NCBI GenBank assembly: GCA_005503085.1
Contig: SCOI01000003.1
Span: 248,001-312,000 of the forward strand
Length of the DNA stretch: 64,000 nt
Source of the DNA: Burkholderiales bacterium C2
GTDB lineage: Bacteria > Pseudomonadota > Gammaproteobacteria > Burkholderiales > Burkholderiaceae_C
Direction of reading: 5' to 3'
Each line of letters begins with the position of its first letter. Position 1 is the first letter of the stretch. Position numbers and translations under genes: made by a program. The notes beneath the pieces were generated by a model. It saw nothing but the letters and a program-made list of their open reading frames with translations. It was not told the origin of the DNA and did no database searches. Below, piece after piece: positions 17,901 to 25,927 of the stretch.

Positions 17901-18155
17901 CCGGACGAGGGTGCGTGTGCCCGCTTCGACCGGCAGACCCGCCAAGGCGAGGACATGCGCCATGGGCAGAAGCTGTTGGCGGCGGCCATTGCCTCGGTCG
18001 TTGGCAAGGCTGAAGAGCGTGCTGTGGCCAGCTTGTTCGCGCCGGGCGGCACGCATGCCATGAAGGGCGAGTTCGCGGGGGCCAACGACTTCGAGGTGCT
18101 GGCTTTCATGGTCATCCTGCCCGGCAGCACCCAGCCCGCAGGGAGCGGCGCGTGA
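14919..18155 (+). CDS. SNF2-type helicase with degenerate phospholipase-D-like N-terminus
   Basis: 1078 residues. Residues 1-170 resemble the PLD-like domain found before defence helicases: HGRVP and VVLGSFALSSEGLGL lie where an HKD motif would be, but the lysine is missing. The helicase core has Walker A ADSVGLGKT near residue 255, DESHNF motif II, MLSATPVNNR motif III, and a second RecA domain with ATDCISEGQNLQ and RFGRVDRIGSP. A long insert (about 580-680) is helical. Same strand and coupled (GTGA) to the DUF4391 gene, then mod-darT-darG-res. Probably a DNA translocase serving the restriction system, as in DISARM-like or accessory type III systems. Confidence 0.88.
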   Translation: MKLVQNSGSDRVIDMLLPHLVSGSRLGCVTPSFSLHAFAELREALNGLGQVQLVLPADNDQLELLGGDGDRAQRNRLQARWLANQCAQWLMQKAEVRRAHGRVPQGAAVLTGASDEPAQVVLGSFALSSEGLGLAPGNPLNLIQASESPDEARTLARWFDQQWNALRHQPDGAQSLVDALKGMAAHRAPFEVYALILHHLLGSRDEALDEDRIVKAATGIRNTVIWKKLFKFQRDGVVGAIDKLARFGGCIIADSVGLGKTFEALAIIKYHELRNDRVLVLAPKRLRDNWTLYKANDRRNILAADRLNYDVLNHTDLSRDGGQSGDIDLAHVNWGNYDLVVIDESHNFRNKKSPKQGSETRYHRLMRKIIREGVKTRVLMLSATPVNNRLSDLRNQIAFATEGDDAALQDHGIASIEQTTRKAQIQFNRWLELPEEERVPGRLVEMLGFDYFTLLDHLTIARSRRHIERYYGTEETGRFPERRAPINIKADVDTAGQFRAIRDINLEIRRLNLASYAPMRYVLPHKAQAYDAKYSTEIRGGESIFRQADREESLIHLLRVNVLKRMESAVSSFALTIQRQLKDVETTLARIDGHAADADEIEELDIADVDIDDPAFEQLLVGRKVKVLLSDVDLHRWKQDLIEDRNRLDNLLQAAQQVDAARDAKLAKLREVIERKCREPINVVGGKANRKIIVFTAFSDTAQYLYAQLAPWAKEKLGLESGLITGSAGIQSTLPGLRKSMSSVLSAFAPRAKERPAELAEEGEIDLLIATDCISEGQNLQDCDWLVNYDIHWNPVRIIQRFGRVDRIGSPNQSVQLVNFWPNMELEEYIGLEQRVSGRMVLLDVSATGEENLIEQQSGNPMNDLEYRRKQLLKLQDTVIDIEDLSSGVSITDLTLTDFRIDLAEFLKEHPGVLEEAPLGTYAVTSTIDADIPPGIVFCLRAEGAAAAKGAASDYPLAPIYLVHVGDDGAVLLPYPQAKRVMDRLKRVALGRELPDEGACARFDRQTRQGEDMRHGQKLLAAAIASVVGKAEERAVASLFAPGGTHAMKGEFAGANDFEVLAFMVILPGSTQPAGSGA

Positions 18156-18928
18156 GTGACGCCGTGCGCACGCTGCACGATGCCATCGTGGCGTCCCTGG
18201 CCCTGCCGCCGAGCTGCAGGGTGGACCAGCGCGTGCCCAAGAAGATGCTGGCGGAGCACGGAGGTGCCACCGCGGCCGACCGCCGCCTGCTGACGGACGG
18301 CATCGAAGAGGCCCACTGGCTAGCCGCCATCAAGCCTGCGACGACTGCCATTCCGACGTGGCGGGACGAGGTGCGAGAGTATCTGGAGCTTGCCGTGCTG
18401 AGCATGGCGGTGCGTTCCACCCACGCGCAACCGGCTCAGTTGCAGCGCCTGGCCGAGCTTGTGCATCGGGCCGTGCCCTACCCGGTGCTGCTGATCGTGA
18501 GCACGCCGGATATGGTGGCCATGAGCCTCTCGCACAAGCGCACGGCCCAGAACGAGGCGGGGCGAGTGGTCTTGGACGGCGATGTCGTGAGCTTTGAGTT
18601 CAGCGACGAGGTGCCGGACGGGCTGTTGGAGGCCTTGGCGCTTGGGCAGCAGCCTCAGCAAGACCTGAAGGCGCTTTACCAAGGCTGGATGGACACCCTG
18701 TTGGCCGCCCAGGTGGCGCGAGTGACAGGGCACTTCAGTACGGACCCCACACCCGACCAGGCCGCCATGCGGCGGATCGCCTTGACCGAACACCAGCGAC
18801 TACAGGCGGAGGCCGCCCGCTTGCGGGCCCTGGCTGGCAAAGAAAGCCAGATCGCCAAGCGCGTGGACCAGAACCTGGCCTTGCAGCGGCTGCAGGCCGA
18901 GCTGGCTGCGGTGCGCGCACGGCTCTAA
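18152..18928 (+). CDS. DUF4391-like protein
   Basis: 258 residues, GTG start overlapping the helicase stop (GTGA, 18152-18155). The sequence has the appearance of DUF4391 proteins, which often stand between a helicase and a methylase in restriction islands: an N-terminal CRVDQRVPKKMLAEHG, a middle GIEEAHWLAAIKPATTAIPT, and a long C-terminal coiled coil (about 205-258, LQAEAARLRALAG onward). No catalytic motif is evident. The coiled coil suggests a bridging or structural role between helicase and methylase, which is inference. Confidence 0.72.
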   Translation: MSDAVRTLHDAIVASLALPPSCRVDQRVPKKMLAEHGGATAADRRLLTDGIEEAHWLAAIKPATTAIPTWRDEVREYLELAVLSMAVRSTHAQPAQLQRLAELVHRAVPYPVLLIVSTPDMVAMSLSHKRTAQNEAGRVVLDGDVVSFEFSDEVPDGLLEALALGQQPQQDLKALYQGWMDTLLAAQVARVTGHFSTDPTPDQAAMRRIALTEHQRLQAEAARLRALAGKESQIAKRVDQNLALQRLQAELAAVRARL

Positions 18929-18968
18929 TGACACAACAAGAACAGACAAATTCATGAGGAACTCGAAC

Positions 18969-20954
18969 ATGCAGAAGATAACCGCCGGCGCGCCTGAGAC
19001 GCAGTCCGCCGACCTGGTGGCCGGCAACATCGCGCAGCTCAAGGCGCTGTTTCCTGAGCTGGTCACCGAAGGTGCGAAGGGCGCATCCGTCAACCTGGAC
19101 GTGCTCAAGGCGCTGGTGGGCGATGCCACTGTGACGGACGCTGAGGAGAAGTACGGCCTGAATTGGCACGGCAAGCGCCGTGCGCGTCAGTTGGCATTGG
19201 CGCCCAGCACCGGCACGCTGCGCCCTTGCCCCGAGGAGAGCGTGAATTGGGACACCACCCAGAACCTGATGATCGAGGGAGACAACCTAGAGGTGCTCAA
19301 GCTGCTTCAGAAAAGCTACGCCGGTAAGGTCAAACTCATCTACATCGACCCGCCGTACAACACGGGCAAGGATTTTGTGTACCCGGATAACTTCCAGGAC
19401 AGTATCAAAAACTATCTGGAAATGACGGGCCAGATCGAAGGCGGGGCGAAGATTTCAACCAACACGGAGGCGGGCGGCCGCTTTCACACGGACTGGTTGA
19501 ACATGATGTATCCCCGACTGCGCCTAGCGCGCAATCTGCTTTGCGAGGACGGGGTTCTTTTCGTGAGCATTGATGACCGCGAAGTCGAAAACGTCAAGAA
19601 ACTCGGCTTAGAAATATTTGGTGAGGAATGTTTTGTTGCAGTCCTCTCGGTACTCGTGAATCCGCGGGGAAGGCACCTGGACAAGTTCTTTGCTCAAACG
19701 CACGACAATATTGTTGTTTTTGCCAAAAACGTTGATGTTGAAGGTGCCATCACTGGCATGGCGAAGGAAGGCGCCATGCTGGAAGAGTATGACAAGGAGG
19801 ACGCGAGGGGGAAGTACAGGGAAATCGGTCTTCGCAACCGGAACCAAGCGTTCAATCCAGTAACACGCCCGACGCTTTACTTTCCGCTGTATGTGAACCC
19901 CGAAACCGGTCAAATTAGCCTGGAGAGGGATGCCCAGCATTCGGAGGAGGTATGGCCAGATACGCCAGACGGTGTGAAGACCTGCTGGACCTGGAGCACC
20001 AAGAAGATTGCCTCTGACGGTAGCTTGCTGACGGCAGCTAAGGTTTCGGATGGCAGTTGGAGAGTCTTCAGGAAGGACTATCTGGCCGGCGAAGCCGGAG
20101 AAGTTGCGACGACCCTTGCCAAGTCGATCTGGCTGGACAAGGAATTCAACAACGACTATGGCCGCAAATCAGTGAAAGACCTGTTCGGGGCGGCTGTTAT
20201 GGATTTTCCGAAATCACCTCTCTTGCTGCAGCGAATTGTTGATATTGCCACTCGGCCATCGGACATCGTCGTCGACTTCTTTGCTGGTTCGGGTACTACC
20301 GGACATGCGGTGATGCAGCAGAATGCCGAGGACGGAGGCCGGCGGCGGTATATCCTCGTGCAACTCCCGGAGCCTCTTTCTACCGCGAACAAAGAGCAGT
20401 CGACTGCGGCCGAGTTTTGCCAGAAAATCGGCAAACCAATGACGATTGCGGAGCTCACGAAGGAACGGCTTCGGCGTGCCGGCAAAAAAATCATGGAAAC
20501 GGCGGTCGATGCTGGCCTTGACGTGGGTTTTCGCGCGTTAAAGCTTGATGATTCGAACATTCGCGCGTGGAATGGGCAGACTCCAGAAGTCGCCCAGGCG
20601 TTGCTAGAGCACCAAGACAATATCCTCCAGGGCCGTACCGAACAAGACCTACTCTACGAACTGCTTCTCAAACTTGGCCTGGACCTCTGCGTCCCTATCC
20701 AGCAGCAGGTGATCGCCAGCAAGTCCGTCCACGCGGTGGGCGCCGGCGTGCTGCTGGCCTGCCTGGCCGAAAGCATCACTGCCGCCGAGGTGGAAAAGCT
20801 GGCCGAGGGCATCGTCCAGTGGCACCGGCAACTCGCGCCGGCCGGCGAGACCACCTGCGTGTTCCGCGACAGCGCCTTCGCCGACGACGTGGCCAAGACC
20901 AATATGGCGGCCATCCTGCAGCAGCACGGCATCCAGAACGTGCGGAGCCTCTGA
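18969..20954 (+). CDS. mod: type III restriction-modification methyltransferase (Mod)
   Basis: 661 residues from ATG 18969, which has an AGGA Shine-Dalgarno 8 bases upstream; ATG 18954 in frame is the alternative (666 residues). N6-adenine DNA methylase of the beta class: catalytic DPPYNTG precedes the AdoMet-binding VVDFFAGSGTTGHA. Between them is the target-recognition region. The DNA of about 19.6-20.6 kb is AT-richer and uses different codons from both ends of the gene, which suggests exchange of the recognition domain. It directs both modification and, with Res, cleavage. darT starts 2 bases after its stop. Confidence 0.92.
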   Translation: MQKITAGAPETQSADLVAGNIAQLKALFPELVTEGAKGASVNLDVLKALVGDATVTDAEEKYGLNWHGKRRARQLALAPSTGTLRPCPEESVNWDTTQNLMIEGDNLEVLKLLQKSYAGKVKLIYIDPPYNTGKDFVYPDNFQDSIKNYLEMTGQIEGGAKISTNTEAGGRFHTDWLNMMYPRLRLARNLLCEDGVLFVSIDDREVENVKKLGLEIFGEECFVAVLSVLVNPRGRHLDKFFAQTHDNIVVFAKNVDVEGAITGMAKEGAMLEEYDKEDARGKYREIGLRNRNQAFNPVTRPTLYFPLYVNPETGQISLERDAQHSEEVWPDTPDGVKTCWTWSTKKIASDGSLLTAAKVSDGSWRVFRKDYLAGEAGEVATTLAKSIWLDKEFNNDYGRKSVKDLFGAAVMDFPKSPLLLQRIVDIATRPSDIVVDFFAGSGTTGHAVMQQNAEDGGRRRYILVQLPEPLSTANKEQSTAAEFCQKIGKPMTIAELTKERLRRAGKKIMETAVDAGLDVGFRALKLDDSNIRAWNGQTPEVAQALLEHQDNILQGRTEQDLLYELLLKLGLDLCVPIQQQVIASKSVHAVGAGVLLACLAESITAAEVEKLAEGIVQWHRQLAPAGETTCVFRDSAFADDVAKTNMAAILQQHGIQNVRSL

Positions 20955-20956
20955 CC

Positions 20957-21595
20957 ATGGCCGTACCTGACCACCCGAAGCTGTACCACATCTGTCATGT
21001 GGACAAGCTGCCATCCATCATCGGCAGCGATGGCCTACTGTCTGACGCCGAGGTGGCCCGGATTCAGGCGCCCGGAACGGTCATCGGCATGAACCACATC
21101 AAGCAGCGCCGACTGGCGGAACTGCAACTGGCCAGCCATCCTGGCTTGTTCGTCGGCCAGTGCGTGCCGTTTTACTTCTGCCCGCGCTCGGTGATGCTCT
21201 ACCTGATCCATATGCGGAACGCCGACCTAGCCTACAAGGGCGGACAGGGGCCCATCGTGCACCTGGAAGCCGACTTGAATGCGACGGTGGCTTGGGCCAA
21301 CAACGAGGGGCTGCGGTGGGCCTTCACTTTGTCTAACGCCGGGGCGTACTACTTCGAAGATCGTGCCGATCTGAGCAGGCTGGACGAGGTGAAGTGGGAG
21401 GCTGTCGCCGCTCGCAGTTGGAGCGCTCACAAGGAAGGCAAGCAGGCCGAGTTCCTGCTGGAGGGGCGCTTCCCCTGGCATTTGATCGAACGCATTGGGG
21501 TGCTGTCGCAGCCCATTGCCAACCAGGTTGCGCATGCGCTGCCCGTTGGAGGCCACAGGCCCACGGTGGAGTTCATGCCTGCCTGGTACTACTGA
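20957..21595 (+). CDS. darT: DarT-family DNA ADP-ribosyltransferase toxin (DUF4433)
   Basis: 212 residues. DarT attaches ADP-ribose to thymidine in single-stranded DNA, blocking replication; DarTG systems act in phage defence. Visible landmarks: KLYHICHVDKLPSII start, IKQRRL with Arg51, VPFYFCPRSVMLYLIH, GGQGPIVHLEADL, and the QAEFLL motif with Glu165 as the likely catalytic residue. The order and spacing are those of an intact enzyme. The gene sits 2 bases after mod and 14 before darG, so it is in the restriction operon rather than in a stand-alone locus. Confidence 0.9.
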   Translation: MAVPDHPKLYHICHVDKLPSIIGSDGLLSDAEVARIQAPGTVIGMNHIKQRRLAELQLASHPGLFVGQCVPFYFCPRSVMLYLIHMRNADLAYKGGQGPIVHLEADLNATVAWANNEGLRWAFTLSNAGAYYFEDRADLSRLDEVKWEAVAARSWSAHKEGKQAEFLLEGRFPWHLIERIGVLSQPIANQVAHALPVGGHRPTVEFMPAWYY

Positions 21596-21609
21596 ATCGG
21601 AGATTAACC

Positions 21610-22671
21610 ATGATCGAACTCACCAGTGGTGACATCCTGAAGGACGACTCGGATGCCATCGTGAACACGGTGAACTGTGTCGGCATCATGGGCCGCGGCA
21701 TTGCGCTGCAGTTCAAGAACGCCTGGCCGGAGAACTTCAAGGCCTACAAGGCGGCCTGCGACCGCGAGGAGGTACAGCCGGGCCGCATGTTCATCTACGA
21801 CACGGAGCAACTGGCCGCCCCGCGCTACATCATCAACTTCCCGACCAAGCGCCACTGGAAGGGCAAGAGCCGCATGCAGGACATCGACGCCGGCCTGGAG
21901 GCGCTGGTGCGCGACGTTGCGCGCCTGGGCATCCGCTCGATAGCCATCCCGCCGCTGGGCAGTGGCCTGGGCGGGCTGGAGTGGGACGATGTGCGCCCGC
22001 GCATCGAGGCCGCCATGCAGGCGCTGCCCGATGTGCGTGTCCGCCTCTACGAGCCCAAGGGCGCCCCGCAGGCGGACAAGATGCAGCACAGCCGCGAGGT
22101 GCCGCGCATGACGGCCGGCCGGGCGGCGCTTGTCGAGCTGATGAACCGCTATGTGCAAGGTCTGCTCGACCCGGCCATTTCGCTGCTGGAAGTGCACAAG
22201 CTGATGTACTTCATGCAGGAGGCGGGTGAGCCGCTGCGCCTCAGCTACGTGAAGGCACCGTATGGCCCGTACGCGGAGAACCTTCGGCATGTGCTGCAGA
22301 AGATCGAGGGGCACATGGTGGCGGGGTACGCCGACGGTGGCGACGACCCCACCAAGCCATTGACCGTGGTGCCCGGAGCCATTGAGGAGGCCGGGGCCTT
22401 CCTGGGTGAGCATGTGGATACCCGCGCGCGTTTCGACCGCGTCGGTGATCTGGTTGAGGGCTTCGAGACGCCGTTCGGGCTTGAGCTTCTGGCGACCGTG
22501 CACTGGGTGGCTTCCCACACGGTCGCAGGTGGGGGCGTTGAAGACGTTGTCCGGGAGACGCATGCCTGGAACGACCGGAAGAAGCAGTTCACCCCGCGGC
22601 AGATCGGTATTGCATTGAACGTGCTCGATGCCAAGGGCTGGCTTCCTGCCGCAGAACAGGTGGGTGCATGA
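21610..22671 (+). CDS. darG: DarG antitoxin, macrodomain ADP-ribosyl glycohydrolase
   Basis: 353 residues, with a GGAG Shine-Dalgarno before ATG 21610. The macrodomain (about 1-155) shows SGDILKDDSDAIVNTVNCVG, MGRGIALQFKNAWP and PPLGSGLGGLEW, the ADP-ribose-binding loops; it removes ADP-ribose from DNA. The C-terminal part (about 170-350) has LLEVHKLMYFMQEAGEPLRL and YGPYAENLRHVL, which look like the Panacea/DUF4065-type fold used for toxin binding. The stop overlaps the res start (ATGA, 22668-22671), coupling the antitoxin to the nuclease. Confidence 0.92.
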   Translation: MIELTSGDILKDDSDAIVNTVNCVGIMGRGIALQFKNAWPENFKAYKAACDREEVQPGRMFIYDTEQLAAPRYIINFPTKRHWKGKSRMQDIDAGLEALVRDVARLGIRSIAIPPLGSGLGGLEWDDVRPRIEAAMQALPDVRVRLYEPKGAPQADKMQHSREVPRMTAGRAALVELMNRYVQGLLDPAISLLEVHKLMYFMQEAGEPLRLSYVKAPYGPYAENLRHVLQKIEGHMVAGYADGGDDPTKPLTVVPGAIEEAGAFLGEHVDTRARFDRVGDLVEGFETPFGLELLATVHWVASHTVAGGGVEDVVRETHAWNDRKKQFTPRQIGIALNVLDAKGWLPAAEQVGA

Positions 22672-25664
22672 AGCTGCATTTCGAGCCCGACCTGGACTAC
22701 CAGCAGCAGGCCATCGAGTCGGTCTGCGACTTGTTCCGAGGCCAGGAGGTCTGCCGGACGGAGTTCACCGTCACGATGCGCCTGCCTGAGCAACAGCTCA
22801 CACTGGGTGTAGCCGAAACCGACCTGGGCGTGGGCAACCGCCTGACCCTGCTCGATGACCAGTTGCTGAAGAATCTGCAGGACGTTCAGCTGCGCAACGG
22901 CCTGGCGCCAGCCGGCACGCTGGCCTCTGGCGATTTCACTGTTGAGATGGAGACTGGCACAGGGAAGACCTATGTCTACCTCCGCACGATCTTCGAGCTG
23001 AACAAGCGCTACGGCTTTACCAAGTTCGTCATCGTCGTGCCCTCGGTGGCCATCAAGGAGGGGGTCTACAAGTCGCTGCAGATCACCGAGGAGCACTTCA
23101 AGGCCCTTTACGCCGGCGTGCCGGTGGACTTCTTCCTGTACGACTCGGCCAAGCTGGGGCAGGTGCGCAACTTCGCCACCAGCTCGGCCATCCAGGTGAT
23201 GGTGGTCACTGTGGGCGCCATCAACAAGAAGGACGTCAACAACCTCTACAAGGACAGCGAGAAGACCGGTGGCGAGAAGCCCATCGACCTGATCCGGGCC
23301 ACGCATCCCATCCTGATCGTCGACGAACCGCAGAGCGTGGACGGCGGCCTCAGCGGCGCGGGAAAGACCGCGCTGGACGCCATGAACCCGCTGTGCACCC
23401 TGCGCTACTCGGCCACCCATGCCGACAAGCACCACATGGTGTTCCGCCTGGACGCGGTGGACGCCTACGAACGTAAGCTGGTCAAGCAGATCGAGGTGGC
23501 CGCAGCCACCGTGGAGGATGCCTTCAACAGGCCTTACGTGCGGCTGGTGGGTGTCACCAACAAGCGTGGGCGCATCAGCGCGCAGCTGGAGCTGCATGTA
23601 CAGACGGCCACCGGCCCGAAGCCGGAAGTGAAGGACGTGTACGACGGGAACAACTTGGATGAGGTGACCAAGCGCGCCATCTACGAAGGCATTACGGTGC
23701 GCGAAATCAACACAGCCAAGGGCGCAGAGTTCGTCGAGCTGAGGTTCCCAGGCGGCGAGGACTACCTCAGCATCGGGAAGGCGCACGGCGCCGTGGATGA
23801 ACTGGCCGTACAACGGCAGATGATCCGCCGCACGATCCGCGAGCACCTTGAGAAGGAGAAGCTGCTGCGGCCCAAAGGCATCAAGGTGCTGTCGCTGTTC
23901 TTCATCGACTCGGTGGAGCGCTACCGCAAACTCGATGCTCAGGGCCAGGCTGTGAAGGGCGACTACGCCCGCATCTTCGAGGAGGAGTACCGCAGTGCGG
24001 CCAAGCTTCCTAGCTTCCAGAGCCTGTTCGCCGAGGTGGACCTCACCACGGCGGCCGAGGAAGTCCACGACGGCTATTTCTCCATCGACAAGAAGGGCGG
24101 CTGGACGGAGACGGCGGACAACAACGCCGCTGGTCGCGAGAACGCCGAACGGGCCTACAACCTCATCATGAAGGAGAAGGAGCGGCTTTTGGACTTCGCA
24201 ACGCCGCTGAAGTTCATCTTCTCCCACTCGGCCCTCAAAGAAGGCTGGGACAACCCCAACGTGTTCCAGATTTGCGCCCTGCGCGAGATGGGCTCCGAGC
24301 GTGAACGGCGCCAGACCATCGGCCGCGGCCTGCGCCTGTGCGTGAACCAGGCCGGGGAGCGGGTGCGCGGCTTCGACGTCAACCGCCTGACCGTCGTCGC
24401 GACCGAGTCGTACGAGGACTTCGCGGAGAACCTGCAGAAGGAAATCGAGGCCGACACGGGCATCCGCTTCGGCATCGTCGAGCCACATCAGTTCGCCGGC
24501 ATTCCGGTGGCCGGCGCTGACGGGCAGGTGACGGCCCTCGGGGTGGAGCAGTCCAAGCTGTTGTGGGAACACTTGAAGGCTGCTGGCCACATCGACGCCA
24601 AGGGCAAGGTGCAGGACTCGCTCAAGCAAGCGCTGAAGGACGGCACGCTCGCATTGCCCGATGCATTCGCCGCACAGCGAACGCAGGTGCTGGAGCTGCT
24701 GCGAAAGGTGAGCGGTCGCCTGGACGTGAAGAACGCGGACGAGCGCAAGGCGGTGGCGCTGCGCAAGGGCGCAGATGGCAAGGCGATCACGCTGGGCGAG
24801 GAGTTCAAGGCCTTGTGGGACCGCATCAAGCACAAGACCACCTACCGGGTTCAGTTCGACAACGCGAAGCTGCTTCAAGACTGCACGAAGGCGTTGCGCG
24901 ATGCGCCGCCGATCCCCAAGGCGCGCCTGCAATGGCGCAAGGCCGACATCGCCATCGGCAAGGCAGGAGTCGAGACCAAGGAGCAGAAGAACGGCGCTTA
25001 CACCGTCGGGCTGGACGAGGCCGGCATCGAGCTGCCAGACCTGTTGACGGACCTGCAGGACCGCACGCAACTGACGCGCCGCAGCCTGGTCACCATCCTG
25101 ACCGAGTCGGGGCGCTTGGATGACTTCCGCCGTAATCCGCAGCAGTTCATCGAGCAGACGGCCGAGCAGATCAACCGCTGCAAGCGCCTCGCGCTGGTCG
25201 ACGGCATCAAGTACCAGAAGCTGGGTGACCAGCAGGTCTACGCCCAGGAGCTGTTCGAGCAGCAGGAGCTGACTGGTTACTTGAAGAGCATGCTGCAAGA
25301 CACGGCCAAGTCCATCCACGAGCATGTGATCTACGACTCCGCCACCGAGCGCGACTTCGCCCAGGCGCTGGAGTTCAATCAGGACGTGCTCCTCTACGCG
25401 AAGCTGCCCAGTTGGTTCAAGGTGCCGACGCCCCTTGGCAACTACAACCCAGACTGGGCGGTGTTGCTGCAGAAGGATGGCGTGCAGCGTCTGTACTTCG
25501 TGGTGGAAACCAAGAGCAGCCTGTTTGCTGACGATCTACGCGACAAGGAGTGGGGCAAGATCGAATGCGGACGGGCGCACTTCGCGGCACTTGCGACCGG
25601 CGAGAACCCGGCGCGCTACTTGGTGGCGAGGTCCTTCGATGATGTGCTGCAGACGGTCAACTGA
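22668..25664 (+). CDS. res: type III restriction endonuclease subunit (Res)
   Basis: 998 residues, typical Res length. SF2 helicase with Walker A METGTGKTYVY near residue 95, a motif-II variant IVDEPQ near 220, GWDNPNVFQICALREM and RQTIGRGLRLCVNQ for the second RecA domain, and a C-terminal PD-(D/E)XK nuclease (NPDWAVLL ... YFVVETKSS). It cuts DNA away from recognition sites when complexed with Mod. Translationally coupled to darG rather than to mod; last gene of the operon, followed by two strong inverted repeats. Confidence 0.93.
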   Translation: MKLHFEPDLDYQQQAIESVCDLFRGQEVCRTEFTVTMRLPEQQLTLGVAETDLGVGNRLTLLDDQLLKNLQDVQLRNGLAPAGTLASGDFTVEMETGTGKTYVYLRTIFELNKRYGFTKFVIVVPSVAIKEGVYKSLQITEEHFKALYAGVPVDFFLYDSAKLGQVRNFATSSAIQVMVVTVGAINKKDVNNLYKDSEKTGGEKPIDLIRATHPILIVDEPQSVDGGLSGAGKTALDAMNPLCTLRYSATHADKHHMVFRLDAVDAYERKLVKQIEVAAATVEDAFNRPYVRLVGVTNKRGRISAQLELHVQTATGPKPEVKDVYDGNNLDEVTKRAIYEGITVREINTAKGAEFVELRFPGGEDYLSIGKAHGAVDELAVQRQMIRRTIREHLEKEKLLRPKGIKVLSLFFIDSVERYRKLDAQGQAVKGDYARIFEEEYRSAAKLPSFQSLFAEVDLTTAAEEVHDGYFSIDKKGGWTETADNNAAGRENAERAYNLIMKEKERLLDFATPLKFIFSHSALKEGWDNPNVFQICALREMGSERERRQTIGRGLRLCVNQAGERVRGFDVNRLTVVATESYEDFAENLQKEIEADTGIRFGIVEPHQFAGIPVAGADGQVTALGVEQSKLLWEHLKAAGHIDAKGKVQDSLKQALKDGTLALPDAFAAQRTQVLELLRKVSGRLDVKNADERKAVALRKGADGKAITLGEEFKALWDRIKHKTTYRVQFDNAKLLQDCTKALRDAPPIPKARLQWRKADIAIGKAGVETKEQKNGAYTVGLDEAGIELPDLLTDLQDRTQLTRRSLVTILTESGRLDDFRRNPQQFIEQTAEQINRCKRLALVDGIKYQKLGDQQVYAQELFEQQELTGYLKSMLQDTAKSIHEHVIYDSATERDFAQALEFNQDVLLYAKLPSWFKVPTPLGNYNPDWAVLLQKDGVQRLYFVVETKSSLFADDLRDKEWGKIECGRAHFAALATGENPARYLVARSFDDVLQTVN

Positions 25665-25672
25665 CCGTCTGC
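25649..25672. repeat. perfect 24-bp inverted repeat across the res stop codon
   Basis: GCAGACGGTCA (25649-25659), AC, TGACCGTCTGC (25662-25672): eleven perfect base pairs with a two-base centre. The res TGA (25662-25664) is inside the right arm. In RNA it would be a very stable hairpin at the end of the operon. With no U-tract it may be a transcript-end stabiliser or a protein-binding palindrome. Confidence 0.7.
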
Positions 25673-25696
25673 CCTGGTCTGGTCGGTGGGTAAAAG

Positions 25697-25726
25697 GGCG
25701 GCGTCTCGAGAGAGTGGGACGCCGCC
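25697..25726. terminator. GC-rich hairpin after the defence operon
   Basis: GGCGGCGTC (25697-25705) and GACGCCGCC (25718-25726) form a perfect 9-bp stem with a 12-base loop, 33 bp after the res stop. No U-run follows, so it is only a possible terminator, together with the palindrome just upstream. Confidence 0.4.
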
Positions 25727-25927
25727 AAGCTGCAAGGTCAGGTGTGAGCAGGAGGACTGGGCGCTCACAGTTCTGCATAGCGCGGAGCGCCAATATCTGG
25801 TCCTGGCGGAGAACACGCCGTGCGGGCGTGCATTTCCGGCGAGGCTGTCAGTACCACTCAAGGCACATTGACTGACTGTCCTTGCCCAGACTGTCCCATG
25901 AGCGGTTGCTCTGGGTTTCTTGAAACT

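Noticed and set aside
22245-25325. Very long minus-strand open frame (over 1000 codons)
   Set aside because: It lies exactly antisense to res, has no recognisable motif, and is the usual mirror frame in high-GC DNA; res has all helicase and nuclease motifs.
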